This document shows, one piece after another, positions 13,245 through 26,800 of a DNA stretch of 64,000 nt. The notes below the pieces were generated by a model. The model ran no database searches. It saw nothing but the letters and a program-made list of their open reading frames with translations, and had not been told where the DNA came from. This DNA comes from Pectinophora gossypiella (lineage: Eukaryota > Arthropoda > Insecta > Lepidoptera > Gelechiidae). Both the position numbers and the translations under genes were made by a program. The stretch covers positions 7,634,672-7,698,671 of the forward strand of contig NC_065405.1 of the NCBI RefSeq assembly GCF_024362695.1. Direction: 5' to 3'. How positions within the stretch are numbered: the first letter of the stretch is position 1; each line of letters opens with the position of its first letter.

Positions 13245-13300
13245 CTGATATATGATCCATGCAAGGCTATATATTTTTTTGCCATACGCAAAGCACTATA
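13245..13300 (+). mobile_element. Very short copy of the zinc-knuckle LINE 3' terminus
   Basis: Shares the GATCCATGCAAGG and TATATTTTTTTGCCATACGC blocks with 12830-12870, about 400 bp away. Probably a minimal independent insertion or a local duplication. Confidence 0.65.
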
Positions 13301-14631
13301 TATATAATCACTCAACTTTTCTTGACGTATTCGAATTTTCGAAATCTTATTAAAAAAAATTCTTAATAAAATCTTTCTTTCTAGAAGGAGGGAGAGCGTA
13401 AAAATATTCAAAGTTATACCATAAAATATGGGAATTGTTTAACGAGGAATTCAATTATCTGTTCTCAACCCTGAAATCATTAGCATAGAGCTGCAACTGT
13501 TTTGTTAAAGGTTTTGATATGTTCTGGGTTACATTTTTCTTATAGGTAATTATTTATAATTTCACTTCACGTCATATTTTTTTCGAGGAGGTCAGAAGAT
13601 TGAGAGTGTTTAGAACGATATAGGTGTTTGTGAAAAAAATATATAAAAAGAAAGGCAATCGTACATGTCTTTGTTTTATTTTTGGTAACCATCTGGATGT
13701 AAACATACACTGTTTAGAAGTTTATATCTCACTATACTATAGAGACATGCATGAAGTAAAGTGCCCGTAATGCAACTTGTAAGCTTATTTCTGTAGTCAT
13801 GTATTATTTAGGTATTCAATTCAAACTAGAAAGATTCAAAACAGTTTTGACTATTTTTGTAATATAGGAGTATCGGCGGCGTCGATAATATTTATGTGAA
13901 TACAGCAATGTTTTACGTTCAATGCTGTATTTGAAAGCTTACAAAGTTGCAATACGAGGCGAAGCACGGAAACAATTTGTAAATACGTGTTAGGCCATAT
14001 AAATACGTTCGGCAATATTAAAACGTTTATACGTCATTGTCAGAAACAAATAACTATCATATATCCTCTATTTTACGCTTTACATTTCAATATTTACATT
14101 CAAGTTTCTAAAATATTCAATAAAAACTTTCGTAAATATAAATAGGTAATATAAATTCTTCTACTTAAAATAATAATAGCAATATACACGGCTTCACGTT
14201 AATTCAATATAAACAGTTGCTTAATAACTCTTGACAAATACACAAATGATCATTATTCAACAGTAGTTATCCAAAATGTTAAATATTGTAATAATCTTAC
14301 AACGGTTCAGATATTTCACTTATATATACTATGTACATTATTAAATACTAGTTATTATCACGTTACGCGCTGATGGAATATCATGTAAGAATATCTTAAA
14401 AAAAATCTAACGTACTTACTGAAAATTAAAGTATCTATCTATCACCCTATTAGATGTAAATAAACCAAGGAAGTAAGGCCGTAATACTGGTACGAGTAAA
14501 TAAAGCTAAATACAAAACCTCTGTAGATACATTTCTTTCGTAGGAATAATGAAATTGGCTCTCGTTACGATGCCTAATAAAACAGCGCTTCATACAAACT
14601 GCGATAACTGAATGTACAGTATTTATCATGT
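13300..14631 (-). other. 3' flank of the DIP gene, probable 3' UTR
   Basis: Directly downstream of the DIP stop codon on its strand. Repeat-poor and AT-rich. The minus-strand AATAAA at 13680-13675 is the best poly(A) candidate I found; the UTR extent is a guess. Confidence 0.4.
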
Positions 14632-14891
14632 TTAATGGAACAAAATTACCAAGGAGCGGAGAAAAAGAATCATCCACAGATATTTATTAGATATACTAGA
14701 CACAGAATTCTGTGAGACTATGACTTTGCCATCGTTTGCGTACCACTTGTTGGCGCGGTCGGGGACGCGGTTGCTCTGTGCGTCATCTGACACCGAGTTG
14801 TCATCATCGTACACCTCAGTCCCATAGTCATCCTCTGAAGTCACCCGTTCTTCGGGGTAGTGGTACACGTGACGGTCGTTACCCGGGATTT
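14632..14891 (-). CDS. Coding exon 8: acidic stalk and C-terminal hydrophobic tail
   Basis: The acceptor TTCCCTTCTCAG ends at 14892. The exon encodes the last 86 residues and a TAA stop at 14634-14632. It opens EIPGNDRHVYHYPEERVT, passes through a strongly acidic segment (SEDDYGTEVYDDDNSVSDD) and ends YLWMILFLRSLVILFH. The extreme C-terminal hydrophobic run with no cytoplasmic tail suggests GPI anchoring. The arginine inside it is slightly unusual, so a short transmembrane end is an alternative. This exon is family-variable; another 3' exon could be used in other isoforms. Confidence 0.88.
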
Positions 14892-17800
14892 CTGAGAAGG
14901 GAAATTTTTGGTGTCATATCTTATAATTTTTCTAGACATATAATGTTAAAATCAATTTCATCGACGAAAAATATTTTTTATTAAAGCAGACGAGTCAGTG
15001 TACTTAAATTTAAATTGTAATAATTATTTATAATAGTGTGCCTAAATTTAATAGGTAAACACTTATCTAAAATCTCTCTCCACCCTTACTTCTCAGCCTG
15101 TTTGATGTTGTTTTGTCAATTTCGCATCGTTAAGACGGGCACTATCTAACCAAAAGACAAATTAATTAAAGCAGATGGACACTTACCATACAATCTTATC
15201 TTACTCTCGACATCTCCGAGAGAGTTTTTGGCAACACAAATATAGCTCCCAAGATCATCCCGCCTTATGTTCTTTATAGTCATCGTCATCTCCGCCTCGA
15301 ACATGGACTTTTGTCTGACAGTCATCTCGTGATGGTCCGAAGGTATTATCAGCTCACCTGAGGAACAATTTATTACTTAAAACACTTGCTTTCAAATTCA
15401 ATATTAGAATTTCATCTTTCCACGGCGAAGTTTTATGAAAAATGTAAAAACTTCGCGCAGACACCTAGGAGTTTTATGGCTGCCTTATAATTTGTTTCGC
15501 TTTTATCGTGGATGCTGCACGCTGCTAATCAAATTGGTATTAGCTTTGTCATTTTGGCAAATTGATTAATTTAAGGGAGTGGGTTCCTTTAATATTGTTT
15601 TTGTTTGATGTATTGAAGTATTGTTTGTTTGTTTGTATACTCTTTATTGCTTTAAAATACATAGGAAATACTTATTCGTGATACAGTTGGCGTGGATTTG
15701 GTTAGTGTTCCATGCTCTCAGTTATGTTTCTTAAAATATAACTAGCAATATTCTTCTTTGCGAGTCGATGGCGATCGATTCTAAATTTTTGCTGACCAAT
15801 AAATGGCGACTAAGGTTTAAGTTTTAGAATGCTTTATTTCTCAAAAGAATACAGTAGATTTGCTTATTGAGAAACATTCACTTACATAAGAATAGTTTTT
15901 AAACAAAATTGGAGTAGGACTAAATAAACTACAATAACAAGTAGATAGGATAGATACTTAAATATCATTCGAGACTTACTGTACTAAGTATAAATTAAGA
16001 ATACCTGCTTACCACTTACACATCTCAATTTAGATATTATAATTGTTTATAGTCCAACCTGAGCGGAGTTGAAACACATTGTTTAAATCTATAACGTGTT
16101 TTATTTAGTTGATAGGGACTGCATATTGTCTTATGACACAACAAAAGGTTATTTGAAGGGTATTTTAATTAGAAGAAGAAAGAGGTTGTGCGTGCTTGTG
16201 TATGTGTGTGTACTGTATAAAGTTGTTCATTACCAGGATCTTTGACCCAGTAGTTGATGGACTTGGGCGAGGACTCGACGTAGCACTCGAGGGTGACGTC
16301 GGTGCCCAGCGGCGCTCCCACCAGCTGGTTCGGCACTTGGATCACAGGGTGGACTGTACACACGAGAACATCATTACTCTTCATTAATTTACTATATTCA
16401 TATAGGTACTTAATAATGATTCCGTGGTCGCTACTGCGTCATTTAATGAAGACATTTTTTACTTGTTACATCAACGGTAGTTACAGCAATATACTCATAC
16501 ATTTAAATGATTTAGTTTTCTTAGTCTCTCGTGTGGGTTGTGAGGTGGATTATCAACCCCATCAACCCTGATGGCAGGGTTACTAATGAGCTGCCAAAGG
16601 CCCCTGACATGGCTCATGTAACTACTACGTACTTACATTAGTGAGTAGTAACCGGGACTTAACGTGCCTTCCGAAGCGCGAATTATCTTACTTTCGGACA
16701 ATTATTATAGGTGATCAGCCTATAATGTCCTAATCAAACAAGGGATCACAAAGTAATTTTTGTGGTATGTCCTCACCGGGATTCGAACCCGGGACTTCCG
16801 TATCGTGAGTGCAACGCTCAACCACTGGACCACGGAAGTCGTTTAAATGATTTAGTCTAATTGTCTAACTAATTATAGGCGAGCACTTCAAGCAAAATAA
16901 AAAATAAGAGGTTACAAAAACGCAAATGTACCAAAATATATTATAAGAAAGCATAGTAAACTAGGTACATTAAGTGGGTCAATGATAGTTTAATGAAGTG
17001 CGTGAATCTTTAAAAGGTACTATGAATCAAATAAATTTGAAGGCAACGCTAATTCGAAGTATTTTTTTAATAAACAATAAATACCGTTAATGTTCATGTT
17101 TCGTTTAAGATCTATTTGAATTTGAGAGGCTAGCATTTAATATTGAGTTTAAAGTCTCTAAATCCGTGATAAAATAGGCTTTGATTAAATTAATTACGGA
17201 ATCGGACTATGTAATTAAGTATAATTCCTCTTTCCTACAGGTAAACCAGTTTCTAGTTTAAATTCTCCTGAAAAAAAATTTGGCGCTAAATAAACTTTTC
17301 TCCGTGGGTCTATTCATTGTAATTTTATTTCTTGTTTGTGTACCTGTCCTAACCTACGCTAACTTAATTTGAATTATTCATTCATGAATAAGTACTCATC
17401 TTTATTTCTTAATCACAATTTCTTTGGTTATACATATTATAATTTGTCGATAACTAAATAATTCATCATCACTAATTTAAGAGTCATGCTCTTGTTGGTG
17501 TAGCGTTCCTCTCCATGCTACTTTTTAGGTAAAAATAGGGCAGGCTCTTTTTGATTCGCGAGTCAATACTTTTAAAACCATCAACTTGGCTGTGCTTTGG
17601 TGATTATGGAGCCAGGAGGTAATAGTGGAAATTTGAATAATCTTCAACGTTTGCCAGGGTCCGCTTTCTTACAAAAACTTGATGCACATAGAGGGATAAG
17701 ACAAGCGGACATGCACGTAGGATTTTGTTTGCGGTCTCATACACAATCTAGAAGGTTGATGTTACTGTTGTGAAATAAAGGTCTTAGAGGCGGCCTATCA

Positions 17801-20800
17801 GATCGCGACAATAAATACTTCAAAACCCCGATAACGGCCCCGCCGGCGTGCTCCCTCTTTCAGCGTTTATCGCTTTCGGCCCACTAGATTCGACTGATTC
17901 TTTCAAATATATTCCTCCCAGACAACGCCGCCCGTAGCCAAACTTCGCCGCCGCCGGCTAGGTACAGAATCTAGGTAGGTTCAGGCGTCCTGTCCTAAAT
18001 TTTGAAGCAGGGGAGAGCCCTCAGCGCTTCCTATTTATCCGGCTGATTAGTTAATGGCACCTGAGGCAAACCTACAATAAGTCATGTCAAAATAAGGTCA
18101 GCTAGTCTGGTTTTCCCGTCTCTGTGTGCAACAAGCGATAATCTCCTCCAATTTGCCCGGTCTTCGGTATCCTCAAGGGTCAGATTATTCTTATCCATTT
18201 TCACGACATCCGTTACCTTATTTTTTAAATAAAATATACTCACGGCTATATTCCCCATTGGGGTAGTCAGAGGACCTACATACCCGCATTTTACCAAGCT
18301 TTAATAGACCAACGTGATATATGGTGAACCGTAATTCTGTCTAATGTTTAAGTATCCGCAGGCACAATACTACGAGCACAACGAAACTCTATCTCACGCA
18401 GTGAAAGAGTGCCCCCTCGGTTCCCAGGCGGCATAGCGGAGCTCCATAGTGTAACTGATGCGGCAGAGATTTCGTTGAGGGAGCTTAAAGTAGACATATG
18501 AACCACGCAGGATATTTGTTTGCATACGCAATAATAATAAGTCTTAAGGGGCATCTATGTGTTGGCTTCGGCTCCACGTACGCCTTCCAAAAGTTTGTGA
18601 CTCCATAGGCCCGAGAAATGAAAACGACATACAAAAAACGATAGACGACTTACAATGGACACTGATGTGGATCCTCTTGCTAACGGTGGGCGGGACCCCG
18701 TTGCCGGCGATGCACAGGTACGTGCCCATCTCCGACCGAGATATCTTGCTCAGCTTCAGCACCTCGCCTTGATACGTTAGCACTGCGGTCAATAAGAACA
18801 GCTGATTACTATATTAGCCTACCAAATTGTATTGGTCTTATTTCCCCTAAACGTGAAAAGTACGCAGGAATTAATTCTGTTTTGTAGGGATAAAACAGTG
18901 TCCAATTATCATTTCGTAGAAGAATCATTCGGTCCAAGTATTCGGATAATAATTTAGTGACTATGTGAAACAAAAGAAGAACGATTTTAACATACTTTTA
19001 TTTGTCTCATAGAAGTATAATTTTGTAATTTTATGTGAATATGATGGTAACACAATACTTTGGTATCATCAAGCTGATTTTATTCTGGAGTCAGTAGGTT
19101 CGGATGTTATTTATTAGTTATGGAGTTTAGGCCTGATTTTAGTCGGCATGAGTTTCCTTAAGTATATAGAAATAAATTACTCAGTTTACTCAACCCGGTG
19201 GTGTTTGTGGGCGCATGCTATGCACGTATATGTTATATTAAAGATTAAGTGTGCAGATTAGTGATGTTCCGAATATCCGTATCCGTATCCGCGGATATCC
19301 GAGATAAAAGGAAAATCCGTATCCGTGTCCGTTACTTTTCACGCGGATCTTTTTCAGGTGATTAAGTAGAATTATTAAATAAAAAACTATAAAATTCCAT
19401 TCAGATTGTTTTTATTTCTTAAAATCAAATATTTAGCACCTTTATATAGCTAACATTTAGATAGATAGATCTTTATAATGAAAGCAAGATAAAATATCAA
19501 GTTAAAACGTGTCCTGCCTGACGTTGCGGCGAGCGAAGACGTCAACTATCGTTTCAAGGTCGCGGGTGCCGACACCAATCAAATAATATCGAATAAGAAA
19601 ATAAAGATCCGTATCCGTATCCGTATCCGCGGATCTTTACACTAAATATCCGTATTCAGATCCGTATCCGCGGATATACATTTTTAACGATCCGGCACAT
19701 CACTAGTGCAGATATATTTAAAAAAAAAAACAACCTAGTGAGTATGCACCCGAAATCCTTTAGACCTTTTCATTAGTATGCCTGCTGTGAGTCGTATGTT
19801 AAACGTATGTGACAGGCTTAAAGGTATTTATGTAACGCGAGTAATTGCTTTAATGAATCCCTCCACGCGCCATACTCGTAGAGAATTCTTACGAAACGGA
19901 ATAATATTAAATGAGAACATCTAGAACACAAAAGTTATGATTGCTGAAGCACTGTAACATAGAACAACTAACTTCAACAAGTTTCTTTTCCGGCTTCATG
20001 GCAAATGTTTGATAATTAAATTCGGCAAAGAAATCAATTGTGGCTCTAGGTTTTTTCCATTGAACTATTTTCAAGCGGTTCCGGAGTTCGTACAATGAGA
20101 TCTAGAAGTCTATTCAACGCAGAACTCTACTAATTACGACAAACTTTAAACAATACTGGACGCGAAACTCATCCCAGAATAGTCGCCGCTCGGCTCATTG
20201 TGCGGCCCGAATGCGGTCACACAGACGTTCGTATTATTATACATATTCAGAAAAACAATGCCCTCTTTTCGCCATTCAAATAAACCAAGACAAATGATTT
20301 TTTTCACGCTTAAGTTTGGTGTTATTTTCTGGTCAATCATTGCACTCAAATGTGCATTATATGAATAATATCTGCATTATTATAAGATTGTTTTATGAAC
20401 TATATATAACAACTAACACAACAACTAACATAACTATTCTATTTCTCTTTTGTTTTGTATTTTGTTTTTTCCTGTTTGTGCAATAAAGTAATTGTTATGT
20501 TATGTTATATTTTTAGATTTTCATGCTTAACCTACTTATAAATGAACTTTGGTGGAAATCTATCAAAGAAGAAGTGAGCGCACTACTAATATCCTGCAGT
20601 AAATTCGTGAGTACAAAGAAACACGAAGTTTCAATCACTATTCAGAGTCGCGTCGCGTGTTCAAATGTTGATTTTATCGGGTGTTGGCGGCGGGATTGCC
20701 ATTCTACACCGGTAATTTGTGGAACAACTCCACTCTAATGCTTAAGCCCTTCGCAATAAAAGGGATAATAACGGCACGAATTGAGATTTCGTGCCCTACA

Positions 20801-23800
20801 CAGTCTTTGGGTTTACTTTATTATTATACGAGGACCAACCTCCTACCTATTATTTAAATATTCTTAGTCTTGAGTCTCATTTTGCTTGTTTGTATAGAAA
20901 TGTTGTCAACTCAGATGTTCTTATCTTTGATTTATAATTCTCAACGTGAGATATAAACAAATTTAAATAAGTAAATTAGACCATCTTAATTCTTAAACTG
21001 TACGTTATCTCCCACTACATTAGTTAAATGCAAACTTCGTACAGTAATATCGTAGCTCGTTAGGTAATCTCATTTCCCCATATAGAGACAATTAGAGTTA
21101 TACGAGATCTCAGCAAGTCGACAACGACCGCAAATTGGTACTGAATAGGACACTCAACTTTGTGCTAGCTACTGTCTTAGGAAAATCTAACACTCTCGGG
21201 GGAATTGCAAGCATCGACTCACGACCACGGACCAAGTTTCTTTCGAAAGAATGTCGCGATGTTTGTTGCAGTTTACCTTTGGTCTTGGCTCCCGTGTGGT
21301 CCCTCACCACTATCTCCTGGCCGTCTTCTCGTTTCCACATAACTCGTGGCGGCGGGATCCCACGAGCTTTACAGGAAACTCTCGCGGTCCCACCTTCTGG
21401 CACCATAGTGTCACCCGACGTCTCCTCTGGGATGAAGTCGGGCGGTATCACTACTTCTAGGAAGCCCATCTGAAACAAACCGTGAAGACGAAACACGAGA
21501 AATTTCCGACTAATTTCACATTTAAAAGGCCGCATACATTCTGAACAGTTGAGAAGTTCACCTGAAAGCTCGAATGAAACTAAATATTTAATTACCAGTT
21601 AAATAATAGCAAAATGAAGATGAATGAAGGTTGTGTGCTCTGCATACTTCGATCGCTAGATGTTATATTAGCCTAATTGGAATTTCAGTTATAAAAGGGA
21701 CCGAAGTTTCATAACAATAACAAGGAAAAATAACGTTGGTCTGTCTGTATTTAATCGATTCTGCTGCTCAAAAGCCGTCCTTTGAAGCAATTCAGACACG
21801 GATTGACTGACGAATGAGATTATATTTCGGGTAGCGTCAGAGTCCATAATCAGATTCTCAAACTAATTGAAACCTTTTCAGTTTTGTGTATGTACTGGAT
21901 GAAAGGCGACGAATACTAAATAGGCAATTTGTTTGACAACTCTCACAGACAAAATCGTATTATAGATTTACGAAAACATCGTTCTATTGAATTTTCTTTT
22001 TGTTTTCTTTGTGATATTACATGCTCGTAGTAAAGAGTGAAGTATAGGCCCAGCATTTGGCATAATCTTAATAATACTTGACAATTTAATATCGTAGCGA
22101 TTGATAGCAAAATTGGTTCTTACCACAGGTTGTTACGTAATATCAGAATATGTATTGAAAAACTGTCTAGGCAATCAGATGTGAACGTATAAGGGTCGAA
22201 TAGGCCGGAATATTGGTTTTGTGTTCGATGTGAATTGAGGCTTTGTTTCCATTCTGTTTTTTTTCAATGTATTAAGGTAAAAACATTTCAATATAGGATT
22301 GCTAGTAGCATCCCAGCTACGTTTGATTGGAAATAAATTATCAACAAAGTAAATTACTCCGTGTACAGTTAATCGTTTAGAGGAATGACAGTTTGGTTGT
22401 TTGGTAGTAATGAATTGCTCTGACCTCTGGAAATATTTACTTTCTCTATCTATAAAATAATAAAAAAATAATATCTTCGTACTTTCGCGATTGTCTCCAG
22501 GATTCTGGTCGTAACATCTTGCGAAATACCTAAACTTTAACTTAGAAATGATTATTACCGTACTTGCTCGCAGTGTCATATTCACGGATCATTTTATACC
22601 ACACACAACTTCGGATAAATTATATTTTCGATAGATGTTATATTTCCGAATTTGATTGCGTTTGCATGCAGATTGTTTAAAAGCCGTTCTTTAAAGAAAT
22701 TTGTGACTGCTGGATCGTAATTACACGTATACGATCCCCATTTGTCCGGCCAAGTAGTTAATGCCATCTGCGGCAAATCTACAATAAGTCACGTCAAAAA
22801 AAAAGTATCGTAATTATTTTTGTTCTGAATACAGATGTGAAATAAATTGTATTTATTTATGGATCATAATATATGGATCGGGATAGACTGATGTAAATTA
22901 TAATTTGAGTAAGTACACTTTAAAAGCAGAAGAGGCACTTCAAACTGTTTTTGTGAAGCTTAATAATACTCGTAGCAGTAGTGCGCTTGATGTACCTACT
23001 ACTTATTATTCTCAGAAACAACAGTATTCGATTGCAGATTAGTCTATTTTTGGAGCAGTTGAAGAAAAAGTTAACTATCACGTCGTAACCCTCCCTACCA
23101 CTAATGGCACTAAGTATAAACGATAAAGAACGCGAGAAGCGATCGTTTTGTCTTGACGTTAGCGTAAAACAAGGATTTTACTAATTGCTAAACTTTGGCA
23201 AGGACTGTATGTGTTGGCTAAACATAACATAAGCTCACGACTATATCCCAATTGCGAGAGTCAGAGGTACATCCATCGCAAGATGAACTAAGTACCTACA
23301 TCGCACTGAGCATTCTGTTAGACCAACGTGATAGGTGGTGAGCAGTATCGCCGTCTATAAGGCCTCAAACTGGATGACAGCGGCAGCGGCGCGGCGGCGG
23401 CGGCGGTGTGGGGAGCGGCGCGTTCAAATGCTAAGACTTATATTGAAATGTTCTCGATGGCAGCGGCGCGGCGAGCGGGGTACGAGCGGTGCGCTCTAGT
23501 CGAGCGGTGTCTCTGCGTTTGAAACTCGCCTTTTTGTTTCCTTCATTCATTATAGGGATTCAGATCTTCTTTTGCCCATAATAAATCGTACGAAACAAAA
23601 GGACTACAATTGAAAATGTGTTGTCGCCGTTTCGACATCGCGTTCATTCGAGACACAACTCTATACCGCCACAACACCGCGCGATTTGTCCGCTGGCATC
23701 AAGAACGGAACATCGGCCGCTGTCGCCGCCTCGCCGCTGCCGCTGTCATCCAGTTTGAGCCCTAAAGGTCGAGGCAACGGTGTTAGTGAAAACTTAATAA

Positions 23801-26800
23801 CTTATTGGTGCGAGTCCAGTTTGAGAAGCAAGCCGGTGAACAACAAGATCACAGTGACAATGTGTAGGTTTTTTACAAGGTTTTTATTTTAACAAAATAT
23901 AAGAAAAGGGAAAAACCTGGCGAACGCACCGCAATTATATTTAAAGCGTTTATATAAAGGTCAGCCCAACGAGAGCACCAAACTAGCGAGGGTGTATGAA
24001 GATTTCATGAGAGCGAAAATTGTATGTCAGGAACTCCGTAAACTCTGCCGGGGATATCGTTGTAATCTCATATATGTAATCTATCTATACGTATTTATCA
24101 CTGCAGTCAATGTGTATAATTTACTATCGAATGCTGTCTGAATAGACGCTGTTGGCAGTTTAATAAATGTCTTGTAAATTGTAAGCAATAAAATGTTATT
24201 TAATTACCTTACAAGTTACATACATATACAGGATGTGTGTATTATGGATCGTAGCGTACACTTTGAGGGATGATTTAGACCACGATTCTGAGTTCATATC
24301 AATTGGAATTTTCCGTCGCAAAAGCTTGAAACTGAAAATATTAAAAAATAACACAACAATTTTCATGAATTTTCCGACAAGAAATTCCACTTGATATTAA
24401 CTCAGAATCATGGTCTGAACCATCCCCTTAGTATTCGTTACTGTGTCACTAACACCCTATATACCTCCACGGGGATACATTGTTGATGCGATGTATGTAT
24501 AACTAGACAGAATGCCTAATTCAGTATAATTACTGATTACTTGTCCTACCTGCAGGTACTTGTATGGGGTGTATGTGACATCGTAATGAATACTGTGAGA
24601 GATGATTCAGCTCATTATTCTGAGTTAATATCAAGTGAAATTTTCTATCGCAAAAGTATAGGATAGAAAATAATTTAAAAAATCTAAAAATAAATCTTGA
24701 ATTTTCCGTCGGAAAATTCAACTTGATATTAACTCAGAATCATAGTCTGAATCATCTGCCTCAGTAGTCGTTACTATGTCACAAACACCCTATATAAGAT
24801 TACCCCTTTTTGCCGTTGGGGTAGACAGGGACCACGGAATTCTATTTACTACGATCCTGATGTACCACTTTCGTTTGTTTCACTCTCATCAAAGACAGAC
24901 ATGTAGCCTGCCGGTTTAGAGGACTTTTTAACTAATTTAAAAGTAATTTATAAGATATGTATTTATGTAGATGGATGGATGGATGGAGATATATGTGGAG
25001 ATGTCCTTAGAAAAGGTTTAATACGATCTACTCTGAACCGGCGTGCGTGTATGAAGCGATTGATGAATGTGAAGGAAGCAAGACAAGTGCTGTTTACCCC
25101 GGTGGAAAATAGGCGTGAGTTTATGTGTGTATGTATGTACAAACCTGACTCTTCATAGGGTCGGTGTTGATCTGGCACATGTACTGTCCCCTGTCCTCCT
25201 CCTGCACGCTTTTGATGTGCAGGTACCAAGTGGAGTGGTCAGCGTGGGAGACGGAGACGCGAGGGTTGTGTGTGATCACGTGCTCGTGGATCGCCTGGAT
25301 CGCCTTCGTGTCTGCTTTCACCCAGCCGACCTGGAACAAAGGAGCAGATGAGTACATCTGCAGGTCCGGTGGGTTGTGTGGGTAGTGGGGTTGAAGCAAC
25401 CCGACTGCTTGTGACGAGGATTTTGGTTATCGCAGTCAGTATACGCGGTTTCTTCCGGTAAGTACGTTTTTGGAACGCGTTTGCTGGTGATGTTGTAGAA
25501 ATTCATAAGAGATCTCTCCAACATGATTAGCTATAAAAGTATATAAGCGACGGGCAGCTATTTTCCTCGTACAGTATATTATGTGCTTTCGAAAGTATTA
25601 CCTACCTACATAATCACACCACCTGATGTATACTTATGAACACTTAATAGAAATATATATTTTTTTCTTTTTGCTTATAAATATTAAATCTCCAGCTTGT
25701 TTCTTTGTTTGTATAATAACGGTATTGACTGTAATACTGACCCTAAAGTTTCCAAGGTTGACAACTATACATTTGAAGGTTGCGTCGCGGCCGATGGGCA
25801 CCGTCAGGTTGGTGATGGGCTCCCCAAACTCTGGCACTTCCACACCACCTGGGGACAAACAATTATTTACTTACTTTATTAACTGATTTAAACAAACGAG
25901 TTCTCAAGAGTCGTGGTAGACCAGTTGGCAGAAAGCTCGGCTGCCATTGTGTTGGCGCAGGTTTGTATCCAGCATGAGCACAATCCAATGATTTTCGAAA
26001 TTGATTTCGAATTCACGTTTGTATGTACGTATAGTATAGAGTATTTATTATGTTAACTTTAGTTTTAAGTACTTTTAGATATTTATTTTTTGTTGCACTA
26101 TCCCGCATCCAAGTTTGTAAATGTTTATTTCCTTTTGGTGGTTGCCTGGAAGAAATTGCTCTAGAGCAATAAGGCCGCCCAAATTTTACTGTATTCATGT
26201 GTTATGTCTGATTGTTTAAATGTAGTTCTGTGCAATAAAGTATATTTGATTTGTTATATTAAAAGTATTATCACGTGCTCATCGCAGGACAGGAATGACC
26301 AATGCAGGTTCCCTTCAAGGCTTGGCAGGTCAGACGAGAGGTCGGAAACCCAAATTCCCGAGAAATGCATTTTCGGAGATATGTGGCCTAACCTATATTG
26401 GGTTGGTTGAAAGATGCTGACTGTGTATCTGCACACAGTCGCTTCTTTAAAAAACCGGAACTGACAAATCTTCAGGTTAGGTAAGCGGACCCTGTAAAAA
26501 ACGGGATAATGCTAAGGAGATGATAACGATGATCTCTCCATGATAATCCTTCCTCGTAGTGAAAATATCCCGAAGAACATCTAAAGCCCAAATGAAGCCA
26601 ACACAAAAAAGAATTTTTTTTTTTTTTTTTAATTAAGATGGGTTTGCTCTTGACTTCGTTCTTCTACAAGAAGAAGAGATCGACGTTGGAACGAGCTTAC
26701 CCAGAAAATGCCTATTCACCCGTGATTTAAAGGACCCCAGGTTATAAGAGTCAGGGAACACCGACGCCGGCAGCCCATTCCATTCCTTGGCTGTGCGCAT

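Noticed and set aside
16196..16571. Plus-strand frames across DIP exon 6
   Set aside because: Antisense shadows of the Ig3 exon and of the adjoining SINE.
20146..20349. 67-codon minus frame between exons 4 and 5
   Set aside because: Not flanked by convincing splice sites in phase with the neighbouring exons, and the gene joins correctly without it.
21110..21276. Extension of the exon 4 frame beyond its donor site
   Set aside because: Ig similarity stops exactly at the GTAAAC donor and resumes in exon 5; the extension reads intron.
22175..22585. 136-codon minus-strand frame in intron 3
   Set aside because: Biased basic and aromatic composition, no domain or signal peptide, and no repeat similarity. 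Probably chance in AT-rich DNA.
23686..23892. 68-codon plus frame in the GC-rich island
   Set aside because: Simple Ala/Ser/Pro composition driven by GC-rich repeats; no domain and no splice context.
25115..25385. Plus-strand frames across DIP exon 3
   Set aside because: Antisense shadows of the Ig1 exon.
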